The notes under the pieces were generated by a model, which was given only the letters and a program-made list of their open reading frames with translations, searched no databases and had not been told where the DNA came from. Both the position numbers and the translations under genes were made by a program. Below are positions 1 through 7,563 of a stretch of 64,000 nucleotides of DNA, piece after piece. Numbering within the stretch: the stretch's first letter is position 1; the number at the start of each line of letters is the position of its first letter. Origin of the DNA: Chloroflexota bacterium (GTDB lineage Bacteria; Chloroflexota; Dehalococcoidia; Bin125); the NCBI GenBank assembly GCA_009838915.1, contig VXQT01000013.1:251161-315160 (forward strand), written 5' to 3'.

Positions 1-372
1 CCCCTCAGGCAGCACTACCCGCCAGGGAGAAGTCTCCCCTGAGTGTATGCGCCGAAGAATCTCGTACGTCGTGAGGCCAGGTTCGAACGTGTAGGCGCCC
101 GACTCGAGGCTCGATTCCCATCCCAACAGCAGCGCCAGCAGCTCGAAGCGGTAGTAGGAGTCAACTGCATCGTTCGCGACCAGCCGGCGCCCGATCGAAC
201 CTGCTGTGTCGCCCGCGACCACGGTGACGGAAGTGTTTGCACTTGTGGTGACCGTGCGACGCGCTTCTGCCTCTACTTCGAAGGAGCCTGGAGTGTTCGA
301 GAGCGCAATGACTGCCGCAGCCATCGCAGCGAACAGGACGGCGCACATTACAAGAGTGACGCCGACCCTCAT
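1..372 (-). CDS. mltG: MltG-type endolytic murein transglycosylase, N-terminal part (cut by window edge)
   Basis: Cleaves nascent peptidoglycan strands at the membrane and is thought to end glycan chain synthesis. Only the first 124 codons are present; the reading frame is open to base 1. One N-terminal membrane segment (about residues 3-22) is followed by a LysM-like YceG region: a VVAGDTAGSIGRRLV stretch, then a Phe/Tyr-rich helix, SGAYTFEPG, YEILRRIHSG and VVLPEG, in the order usual for this family. The catalytic Glu lies beyond the edge. Its ATG overlaps the TGA of the RuvX-like gene (ATGA), so the two are probably translationally coupled. The order alaS, ruvX, mltG is common in bacteria. 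The family call is firm; activity cannot be judged from this part. Confidence 0.85.
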   Translation of the reverse strand, partial: MRVGVTLVMCAVLFAAMAAAVIALSNTPGSFEVEAEARRTVTTSANTSVTVVAGDTAGSIGRRLVANDAVDSYYRFELLALLLGWESSLESGAYTFEPGLTTYEILRRIHSGETSPWRVVLPEG

Positions 373-875
373 TGGCAATCACGATCAGCCGTCGCACGAC
401 CCTCCGCGCCCGCCCTGGAGTCCAACCAACGCTGCAAGATTCTGGCGGCCGCCTCCGCGTGCGAGCGCTGATGCTCGCGCCTCCGTCGTTGCGGGCTCCT
501 GCGACCCGGCGCTCGCGATTTGCCGCCGCGTCCGCGCTCGGTTGACATGAACCTGACGTCCGGGCTCGCGCTTGAGTTCCGTTCGTTCTGTGCGATGCAC
601 TCGGCGCCCAGCTCCGCTGCGAGTGCTTCACCCCACTGTCGGAATCGTTGCGCCTGTTCGTCCTCGAGCCCGTCCGGACGCAGCGGCACGCCGATCACGA
701 GCTGCGCGACCTGGTCGCCACCGACCAGCGCGCGCAACGACTCGAGCATGGCCTGTTCTCCGACATTGCGGTCGAGCGTGCCGACAGGCAAGGCGAGAGA
801 CGAACCGTTCGCGGCCCGAGCAACGCCAATCCATCGCTCTCCGGGATCGATCGCGACGGCGCAGCCGCGTGACAT
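369..875 (-). CDS. ruvX: RuvX/YqgF-family protein (putative Holliday junction resolvase), degenerate active site
   Basis: RuvX proteins are RNase H-fold nucleases linked to Holliday junction resolution and 16S rRNA 5' processing. The 168-residue product starts MSRGCAVAIDPGERWIGVAR, with the first catalytic Asp in place, and has the VIGVPLRPDG loop. Beyond that it departs from the family: the usual DERLT/S motif reads QNERNSS (Glu kept), and the C-terminal helix that normally carries the third catalytic Asp (V/ID-x2-A/S-A) reads RSHAEAAARIL, with His at the Asp position. The stretch between is Arg/Ser-rich and poorly conserved. A start further upstream would run into alaS; ATG 875 lies 10 bases after the alaS stop. 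It overlaps mltG by 4 bases. Family membership is likely; nuclease activity is uncertain. Confidence 0.8.
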   Translation of the reverse strand: MSRGCAVAIDPGERWIGVARAANGSSLALPVGTLDRNVGEQAMLESLRALVGGDQVAQLVIGVPLRPDGLEDEQAQRFRQWGEALAAELGAECIAQNERNSSASPDVRFMSTERGRGGKSRAPGRRSPQRRRREHQRSHAEAAARILQRWLDSRAGAEGRATADRDCQ

Positions 876-885
876 GGCCGGCGTC

Positions 886-3534
886 CTATCCAAGCTGCTC
901 CCGGACCGCGTCCGCGACGGCAGCGAGTGCGTCATCGAGTTTGCCGGCGTCGCGCCCGCCCGCCTGGGCCATGTCTGGAGCCCCTCCTCCGCCGCCTCCT
1001 GCGATTCGTGCGATTCCGCCGATGAGCCGGCCTGCATTGATTCCCCCGGCAACTGCGCCATCGGTCGCCATGGCGACGAACAGCGGACGTTCGTTGGCGA
1101 CCGCGGCGAGCACGATCACGCCCTCCCGTCCGCTCTCGGCCAGGCGACGGCGCACTTCGTCGCCGGCGCGCCGCAGCGCATCGGCCGACTCGACGCCAAC
1201 TCGTCCCGACGCCACCGCGAGCGTCCCGATCTCAACCGCACCGTCGGCGATCTGCTCGGCGACCGTGGCGCCGGTTTGCGCTTCGACGGCCTGCAAACGG
1301 CGACGAAGTTCGGCCGCTTCAGTCTGCAACTGCGCGATGCGCTCGCCGGCGGTGTCGGGTGTGGCGCGGATCGAGCTCGCGATGTCCGACAACACGTCAA
1401 GCCGTGAATCGGTCCAGTCGGAGGCCGCGGCGCCGGTCAACGCCTCGATTCTCCGCACGCCGGCGCCGACGCTGCCTTCCGAGATGATCTGAAACGCGCC
1501 AACGAATCCGGTCGCGGGGGCGTGCGTGCCTCCGCACAGCTCCTTGGAGAAGCAGTCGTGGACGTGCGGGTCCGGGTCGCAGATTTCCACGACTCGCACG
1601 TCGGTCTCGTACCTCTCACCGAAGATCGCCATCGCGCCGGTCTTGAGCGCGTCGTCGTAAGACATCTCGGTGGTCGAAACGGGAATATCGTCGCGAATCC
1701 GCTCCTGGACGAGCTGTTGCACTCTACGCAGGTCGGAAGCGGGTGGCGCTTCGGGCTGGGTGTAGTCGAAGCGCAGATGATCCGGTGCGACCAACGAACC
1801 GGCCTGTCGCACGTGTTCACCCAGCACCTGGCGCAGCGCCGCGTGCAGCAGATGCGTTGCCGTGTGGTTGCGGGCCGCGTCGGCGCGCCGCGCGTGGCTC
1901 ACCGTCCCCGTGACGCGGTCGCCCACCGTGACTTCTCCCAACGAGACCGTACCGATGTGTGCAATCACGTCGCCAAAGGCTCTCGTGTCCTCGATGTCGA
2001 CTTGCATCCCATCGCCGCGCAGCCAGCCGGCGTCGCCGACCTGTCCGCCGCCCTCGGGATAGAACGAGGTGCGATCGAGCACCAGGCTGACCTCATCACC
2101 CGGGGACGCGAACGCAACCCGTTCACCGCCGGCGACGATCGCGACTACTTCGGCCTGTACCTCAATCGATTCGTAGCCGGTGAACTCGGTCGCCGTCTCC
2201 AGCTCGGCATAGCGGGCTGCGTCTTCGTCGTAGGCGAAGGTCGCCTGCTGGCGCGAACGTTCGCGCTGAGCTTCCAGGGCGGCGTCAAACTGCTCCCGCA
2301 CCATTGACTCATCACCGAGCGCGTCGCGTTCTCGCGCCACTTCCGCCGTGACCTCAAACGGAAGCCCGTACGTGTCGTACAACTCGAACGCGTCCCGGCC
2401 GCTGATCGCGCCTGACTCCAACTCCGCGATCCGCGCTTCCAGCAACGAGCGCCCAGTGGAGAGCGTTCGCCGGAACCGATGCTCCTCCTGATCCAGCACG
2501 TTCGCCACCAGCGCTGCATGTTCGATCAGCTCGGGGTACCAGTCGCCCATGACCGCGCGGACCTTGACGGCCAGGTCGGAGAGCAGGTCGTCGCTGATAC
2601 CGAGCGAATCGGCCATGTACAGCGCGCGGCGAATCAGGCGGCGCAGCACGTAGCCGCGTCCCTCATTGCCCGGGATTGCTCCGTCGGCGACGAGGAAGGT
2701 CATTGCGCGCCCGTGCTCGGCGACGACGCGCATGGCGCGCCGCTCGGCCTCGTTCGCCGACTGGTACTCGCGATCGCAACGAGTGCCGATGTAGTCGAGT
2801 AACGGCACAAACAGATCCGTGTCGTAGAGGTTGTCCTGGTCCTGCAACATCATCGCCCAGCGCTCGAGTCCGGCGCCGGTGTCGATGCTCTGGGCCGGCA
2901 GGTCAGCCCGCGTTCCGTCGTCGAACCGCGTCCACTGCATGAAGACCAGGTTCCAGATCTCCAGCCACTTCTCCTCGGCCTCGGCGGGTCCGGCGTCGTC
3001 TCGGTAGCCGGGACGCATGTCGTAGTGCAACTCGGAGCAGGGGCCGCACGGTCCCGTCGGACCGGCCGCCCAGAAGTTGCCCTGGTCCTCGCCGTAGCGG
3101 TAGATCTTCGAGTCGGGCAGGCCGATCTTCTTCCACTGGTCGTAGGCGAAGTCGTCGTCTGTGAAGACGGTCGCAACCAACCGCTCGGGCGCGATGCCAA
3201 TCGCATCTGTGACCAGTTCCCAGGCCCAGGCCTGAGCCTCGGCCTTGAAGTAGTCGCCCAACGAGAAGTTGCCCAGCATCTCGAACATGGTCAGATGCGA
3301 AGCGTCACCCACTTCGTCGATGTCCGTCGTGCGGAAGCACTTCTGAATCGAGGTCAAGCGATGATGTGGCGGCTGTGCCTCGCCGAGGAAGTAGGGCTTG
3401 AACGGCACCATCCCGGCGCTCGTGAAGAGCAGCGTCGGATCCCCCGGCGCCGTCAGGGGCGCAGACGCGACCGCGAGATGGTCTCGCTCGACGAAAAAGT
3501 CGGTGAAGGTCTTGCGGATAGTTTGAGCGTCCAT
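886..3534 (-). CDS. alaS: Alanyl-tRNA synthetase
   Basis: Charges tRNA-Ala and edits mischarged Ser and Gly. The 882 residues are close to the usual 875. The class II catalytic domain covers about residues 1-240 (motif 1 around LFTSAGMVPFKPYF, motif 2 CFRTTDIDEVGDASHLTMFEM). The editing domain has HTATH at 557-561 and the C/H pair in CGGTH at 667-671, so all four zinc ligands are present. A DHHA1 C-terminal domain follows. First gene of a minus-strand operon with the RuvX-like gene and mltG. The leader is about 85 bases if transcription starts from the TATACT at 3631-3626, and carries a tetraloop hairpin near its 5' end. I see no T-box consensus. Very secure. Confidence 0.98.
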   Translation of the reverse strand: MDAQTIRKTFTDFFVERDHLAVASAPLTAPGDPTLLFTSAGMVPFKPYFLGEAQPPHHRLTSIQKCFRTTDIDEVGDASHLTMFEMLGNFSLGDYFKAEAQAWAWELVTDAIGIAPERLVATVFTDDDFAYDQWKKIGLPDSKIYRYGEDQGNFWAAGPTGPCGPCSELHYDMRPGYRDDAGPAEAEEKWLEIWNLVFMQWTRFDDGTRADLPAQSIDTGAGLERWAMMLQDQDNLYDTDLFVPLLDYIGTRCDREYQSANEAERRAMRVVAEHGRAMTFLVADGAIPGNEGRGYVLRRLIRRALYMADSLGISDDLLSDLAVKVRAVMGDWYPELIEHAALVANVLDQEEHRFRRTLSTGRSLLEARIAELESGAISGRDAFELYDTYGLPFEVTAEVARERDALGDESMVREQFDAALEAQRERSRQQATFAYDEDAARYAELETATEFTGYESIEVQAEVVAIVAGGERVAFASPGDEVSLVLDRTSFYPEGGGQVGDAGWLRGDGMQVDIEDTRAFGDVIAHIGTVSLGEVTVGDRVTGTVSHARRADAARNHTATHLLHAALRQVLGEHVRQAGSLVAPDHLRFDYTQPEAPPASDLRRVQQLVQERIRDDIPVSTTEMSYDDALKTGAMAIFGERYETDVRVVEICDPDPHVHDCFSKELCGGTHAPATGFVGAFQIISEGSVGAGVRRIEALTGAAASDWTDSRLDVLSDIASSIRATPDTAGERIAQLQTEAAELRRRLQAVEAQTGATVAEQIADGAVEIGTLAVASGRVGVESADALRRAGDEVRRRLAESGREGVIVLAAVANERPLFVAMATDGAVAGGINAGRLIGGIARIAGGGGGGAPDMAQAGGRDAGKLDDALAAVADAVREQLG

Positions 3535-3594
3535 TGTTCGTCGGTCACCTTGGGGAATCGGAAGCGCTATGCGCCGTTACACACATCAACCAAA

Positions 3595-3614
3595 GCCGCC
3601 CTTTGCAGGGCAGC
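3595..3614 (-). other. GNRA-capped hairpin in the alaS 5' leader
   Basis: Read on the minus strand, arms GCTGCCCT and AGGGCGGC pair over 8 bp (one G-T pair) and close a GCAA tetraloop. The hairpin lies about 5 bases inside the transcript expected from the -10 at 3631-3626, so it could protect the mRNA 5' end. No T-run follows, which argues against a terminator. Confidence 0.45.
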
Positions 3615-3625
3615 CACAGAGATCG

Positions 3626-3631
3626 AGTATA
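3626..3631 (-). promoter_or_regulatory. Candidate -10 element for alaS
   Basis: TATACT read on the minus strand, close to the sigma-70 consensus, in the divergent alaS/glmU spacer. It sits in a symmetric GTATAC; the plus strand at the same site reads TATACG. No convincing -35 is visible. The predicted start is near 3619. Confidence 0.4.
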
Positions 3632-3682
3632 CGCAGGCGACCGATACCGCATGCCTCGCAAGCCGAGGAAGCGTCAACGCGG

Positions 3683-3712
3683 TTGACAGTCAATAAACTG
3701 CCTACCTAGCGT
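3683..3712 (+). promoter_or_regulatory. Candidate sigma-70 promoter for glmU
   Basis: A perfect -35 TTGACA (3683-3688) is followed after 18 bases by TAGCGT (3707-3712). Transcription would begin near 3719, between the GTG at 3711 and the in-frame ATG at 3729. That decides for the ATG and implies a leader of about ten bases or less. Confidence 0.5.
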
Positions 3713-3728
3713 GAAGTCCACCAGACCG

Positions 3729-5165
3729 ATGGAATCGGAGCCCCGATTGAGTTCCGACGACGATCCACCAGAATCCAAGCTGTTTCCCCAGGTCACCGCT
3801 GTCGTGCTCGCGGCCGGAGACGGCCAACGCCTGGGCTCCGAGATTCCCAAACCTGCTTACCCGATCTGCGGCAGAGCGATGTCTGCCCACGTGCTGCATG
3901 CGCTCAGCGATGGGGGCATTCGCATGGCTGTCGTCGTCGTTGCGCCCGGCGCGCGCGGACAAGCGGTTCGTGACGCGCTCGACTCCGATCCCTCCGCAAT
4001 CGAGCTGTCCTACGTCGTGCAGCAAGAGCCACGTGGCACCGCCGACGCCGTTATGGCTACACGCGGCGAAGTGATGACCAGCCATGTGCTGGTAGTCAAC
4101 GGCGATCTCCCGCTAATCACTCCTGCGCAGATCAGACCCGTGCTTCTGGCTGAGGACGCGGATGCGGTCATCGCCACTGCGCACGTCGACGATCCATCGC
4201 AGATGGGCCGGATCGTTCGCGGAGAGCGCGGCTCGCTGCAGGGCATCGTCGAGTGGCGCGACGCATCGGAATCCGAGCGTCGAATCTGCGAGGTCAACCT
4301 TGGCTTCTACAGGTTTCGCAGCGACTACCTCTGGCCTGAGCTTGAGTGCGTCCTCGGCGGAGCAGCGAACTCCGGCGAGGCCTACGTGACCAGCGTCCTT
4401 CCGTCGGCGGTCGCGCAGGGCCACGCGCGGGCCGTCGAAGTTGCCATGGATGACGGTCGTCTCAACGTGGAGACCCCCATCGATGTCGCCGATGCAGCAA
4501 CAGTGTTGCGCCAACGCATCGTGACGCGGCACCTGGAAGCAGGCGTTCACATTCGTGATCGCGACGCGGTCTGGATCGATGCCCAGGTCGCGATTTCGGA
4601 TGGGGCCGTGATCGAACCCGGCGTTCATATCCGAGGTCGCAGCGAAGTTGAGGCGAACGCGCGCCTCGGACCCAACACCGTGGTCGAAGACTCGGTCATC
4701 GGCGAGGGTTCCGTAGTCGAATCCTGCACGATCAAGGGCTCGACGTTGGACAAGGAAGTGGAGATCGGACCCTATTCCACGATTCGGCCCGGCTGTGTGA
4801 TCGGGTCGCGCTCACACATCGGAACGCACGCCGAACTGAAGCAGGCGCACGTCGGATCGGGCGTTCAGATTGGCCACTTCAGCTACATGGGCGATGTCGA
4901 TATCGGTCCGCGGACGAACATCGGCGCCGGCGCGATCACTTGCAATTTCGACGGAGACGGCAAGCATCTGACCGTGATTGGCGAGGCCGCGTTCATCGGA
5001 AGCGACACCATGCTGGTCGCCCCTGTTCGCGTCGGCAATCGCGCGCGCACTGGCGCAGGCTCTGTCGTCACCAGGGACGTCCCGGACGGCGGCAACGCCG
5101 TCGGCCATCCGGCGCGGCTGACGCCCGCGCGAGCGGAGCGGCGAGGATCGGAGCGACAGGCATGA
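3729..5165 (+). CDS. glmU: Bifunctional GlmU: UDP-GlcNAc pyrophosphorylase / GlcN-1-P acetyltransferase
   Basis: Makes UDP-GlcNAc for peptidoglycan and other envelope glycans. The nucleotidyltransferase half has VVLAAGDGQRLG (about residues 25-36), QEPRGTADAV and VVNGDLPLI. The C-terminal half is a left-handed beta-helix of hexapeptide repeats with KQAHVGSGVQIGHFSYMGD, carrying the catalytic His, then NIGAGAITCNFDGD and FIGSDTMLVAP. 478 residues from ATG 3729; a GTG at 3711 would add six. The N-terminal 20 residues, acidic and Pro-rich, are longer than in typical family members. ATGA overlap with the CBS gene suggests coupling. GlmS is also in the window (23049); GlmM is not. Confidence 0.96.
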   Translation: MESEPRLSSDDDPPESKLFPQVTAVVLAAGDGQRLGSEIPKPAYPICGRAMSAHVLHALSDGGIRMAVVVVAPGARGQAVRDALDSDPSAIELSYVVQQEPRGTADAVMATRGEVMTSHVLVVNGDLPLITPAQIRPVLLAEDADAVIATAHVDDPSQMGRIVRGERGSLQGIVEWRDASESERRICEVNLGFYRFRSDYLWPELECVLGGAANSGEAYVTSVLPSAVAQGHARAVEVAMDDGRLNVETPIDVADAATVLRQRIVTRHLEAGVHIRDRDAVWIDAQVAISDGAVIEPGVHIRGRSEVEANARLGPNTVVEDSVIGEGSVVESCTIKGSTLDKEVEIGPYSTIRPGCVIGSRSHIGTHAELKQAHVGSGVQIGHFSYMGDVDIGPRTNIGAGAITCNFDGDGKHLTVIGEAAFIGSDTMLVAPVRVGNRARTGAGSVVTRDVPDGGNAVGHPARLTPARAERRGSERQA

Positions 5166-6442
5166 GCGAGGGCTCAATCATCGCTCTGGTCATCCTGATT
5201 CTCGCCGTCACACTGCTGGTGCTGGAGGCGATCGCCGAGGCCGGCGTGATTTCCCTCTCCCGTTCGCGGGCGCAATTGTTGGCGAGTCGGCAACCCGACA
5301 ATCGACGCGCGCAGCGCCTGACCGTGATCACGGCAGAGCGTGAGCGGGCGCTGGGCTCGTTTGCCGTCGGACGTACGGTCGCCGTAGCGAGCGGCTTTAC
5401 GGCGATCTTTTACATCGTGATCCGCGAAACCGGGTTTCAGTGGGAGTGGCTGTGCGTCACCGGGGTCGTCTCGGCTGTGGTCGCTGCGTTAACTCAATCC
5501 GTACCGCGACGCCTGGCGGCGACCTGGCCGGAGGGCTTCGCGCTCAACTTCGTCCCGATCATTGACCTGCTGGATGCGGTGTTCCTGATTCCTGCTGCGA
5601 TCCTGGAGGCCCCGGCGCGCTTGGTCACCGGACTTGGCCGTCGACACACAGAGGTTGCGCCGCAGCCAACCGACATCGAAGTCCTGATCGAGCAAGAACA
5701 CGAGACGATCGCAGAAGACGAGCGCGAGATGATCCGCGGGATCATGACGATCGGCGACCGCATCGTGCGCGAGGCGATGACGCCGCGACTGGACATTGCG
5801 GCGCTGGCCGCCGATACCGATCTGACCGAGGCCGCGAACTTCCTGCTTGAACGCGGCTTTTCCCGTGTACCGATATTCGAAGAGTCGATCGACAACATCA
5901 CCGGCATCGTCTATGCGAAAGACTTGATGGCAGAGATCCTCAACGAGGGCGACCGTTCGGTTGCCACGATCGCGCGCCCGCCGATCCTGGTGCCGGAATC
6001 GAAGCTGATCGACGACCTGCTGCACGACTTGCGCGGCTCGCGCGTCCACATGGCCATCGTCCTCGACGAGTACGGCGGGACCGCAGGGCTGATCACGCTT
6101 GAGGACATCCTGGAAGAAATCGTCGGTGAGATCGCCGACGAATACGATCCGGCCGGGGCAGACGACGACGGCGCGCGAATGGTTGACGACGCGCTTATCC
6201 TTGACGGCCGCGCTCCGCTCGGCGCGCTCGAACAAATCGGCGGACACGTCGAAGCGGCGGACTACGACACCGTTGCAGGTCTCGTGTTCGACCGGCTTGG
6301 TCGCATTCCCGAGGTCGGAGATGAAGTGCGGTTGGGCAATCTCACCGTCGTGGTCGAGCGCATGAACGGGCGGCGCGTCATCCAGATGCGGGCGATGGCC
6401 ACTGCCGCTCCACTTGCTGACAGCAGTGACGAGGCGCGCTAA
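5162..6442 (+). CDS. CBS-domain membrane protein, HlyC/CorC (CNNM-like) family
   Basis: Integral membrane protein of the family that includes Mg2+/Co2+ efflux regulators. 426 residues: a membrane segment at about 5-28, two more at about 70-112, a possible amphipathic stretch near 130-150, the conserved acidic motif EDEREMIRGIMTIGDRIVREAMTPR at about 184-208 (given here as a family hallmark), two CBS domains over about 205-325 with DEYGGTAGLITLEDILEEIVG-type ending, and a CorC_HlyC domain from about 340. CBS pairs usually bind adenine nucleotides. Starts inside the glmU stop (ATGA) and is followed by dprA after 11 bases. The transported substrate, if any, cannot be read from the sequence. Confidence 0.9.
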   Translation: MSEGSIIALVILILAVTLLVLEAIAEAGVISLSRSRAQLLASRQPDNRRAQRLTVITAERERALGSFAVGRTVAVASGFTAIFYIVIRETGFQWEWLCVTGVVSAVVAALTQSVPRRLAATWPEGFALNFVPIIDLLDAVFLIPAAILEAPARLVTGLGRRHTEVAPQPTDIEVLIEQEHETIAEDEREMIRGIMTIGDRIVREAMTPRLDIAALAADTDLTEAANFLLERGFSRVPIFEESIDNITGIVYAKDLMAEILNEGDRSVATIARPPILVPESKLIDDLLHDLRGSRVHMAIVLDEYGGTAGLITLEDILEEIVGEIADEYDPAGADDDGARMVDDALILDGRAPLGALEQIGGHVEAADYDTVAGLVFDRLGRIPEVGDEVRLGNLTVVVERMNGRRVIQMRAMATAAPLADSSDEAR

Positions 6443-6453
6443 CGTGAGCGCTC

Positions 6454-7563
6454 GTGTCTGATCTTGACCAGTCGATGAACTCCGACATGCCGTATCGCGT
6501 GGCATTCTCCCACGTCACCGGGATCGGCCCTGCGCGAATGAATGCGCTCGAGCGCACGTTCGAGACTCTCGCCGACGCCTGGTCCGCCGACCGCTCAATG
6601 CTCCAACAGGCTGGCCTGGACGCACGCACGGTTGACGAGTTCGAGTCGACCCGCGCCATGCAGGATCCGTTCGAGGCCTACGAGCGGATGATCGACGCCG
6701 GGGTCACAGCGCTGACCACGGAAGACGATGGCTATCCCCGACGCCTCCGGGAGATTGCCGATCCTCCACCGCTGCTGTACGTCAAGGGAGAGTTGTCGGA
6801 ACGCGATGAGTGGTCAATCGCGATCGTAGGTACCAGACGTCCGACGGCATATGGCCGCCAGGTGACGAGGTCGCTCGCAGGGGAACTGGCCGACTCGGGA
6901 CTCACCGTTGTGTCCGGACTGGCCCGCGGAGTAGACGGGATCGCGCACGAGACCGCGCTGGAGCGCGGCGCCCGGACGGTCGCAGTCGTGGCCAGCGGCC
7001 TCGATCGCGTGTATCCCCCGGAACACCAGGGTCTGGCCGCGCAGATACTCGATTCAGGAGGCGCGTGGATCAGCGAGTATCCGCTGGGCACGCGTCCGGA
7101 CGCCCGGTTCTTCCCCCGCCGCAATCGGATCATTGCGGGAGTCACGCTGGGCACACTGGTCACCGAGGCGGGCGAGAAGTCCGGAACCTGGCATACAGTA
7201 ACTTCGGCCCTCGACCAGGGACGCGAAGTCTTCGCTGTGCCGGGACCTATCACCTCGGAACAGTCCACGGGCGCGAACAACGTCATCAAGCGAGGTCTGG
7301 GTAAGCTCGTCACTTGCGCGCAGGACGTGCTGGATGAGTTGAACGTGGGACCGATAGAGCGGCAGGCCGAGTTGGCTGAGCAGTTGCCCGAAGATTCTGT
7401 GGAAGCCATGCTGCTGCAGCAGATCGGCAGCGAGCCGATCCATGTGGACGAACTCTCACGACTACTGCAGCGCCCCGTCCACGAAACCGCAGCCGCCATG
7501 GCCACGCTGGAACTCAAGGGCCTCATCCATCAGGTAGGACCAATGACCTATGCCCGACGCTGA
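6454..7563 (+). CDS. dprA: DNA processing protein DprA
   Basis: Binds incoming single-stranded DNA and loads RecA in natural transformation; also present in many bacteria not known to be competent. 369 residues from GTG 6454. An N-terminal helix-hairpin-helix/SAM-like part (VTGIGPARMNAL) precedes the Rossmann fold with IAIVGTRRPTAYG, VSGLARGVDGIAH, FPRRNRIIAG and EAGEKSGTWHT, and a C-terminal winged helix follows at about 305-365. ATG codons at 6475 and 6487 are alternatives. TAACGT (6440-6445) lies 8 bases before the GTG and could be a -10 for a nearly leaderless message. Overlaps topA by 14 bases. No other competence gene is in the window. Confidence 0.95.
   Translation: MSDLDQSMNSDMPYRVAFSHVTGIGPARMNALERTFETLADAWSADRSMLQQAGLDARTVDEFESTRAMQDPFEAYERMIDAGVTALTTEDDGYPRRLREIADPPPLLYVKGELSERDEWSIAIVGTRRPTAYGRQVTRSLAGELADSGLTVVSGLARGVDGIAHETALERGARTVAVVASGLDRVYPPEHQGLAAQILDSGGAWISEYPLGTRPDARFFPRRNRIIAGVTLGTLVTEAGEKSGTWHTVTSALDQGREVFAVPGPITSEQSTGANNVIKRGLGKLVTCAQDVLDELNVGPIERQAELAEQLPEDSVEAMLLQQIGSEPIHVDELSRLLQRPVHETAAAMATLELKGLIHQVGPMTYARR

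Noticed and set aside
70..100. GGTTCGAAC, resembling a tRNA T-loop
   Set aside because: It lies inside the mltG reading frame, with no acceptor stem or anticodon arm around it.
3535..3728. T-box riboswitch in the alaS leader
   Set aside because: No TGG-N-ACCGCG-like antiterminator sequence and no terminator hairpin with a T-run.
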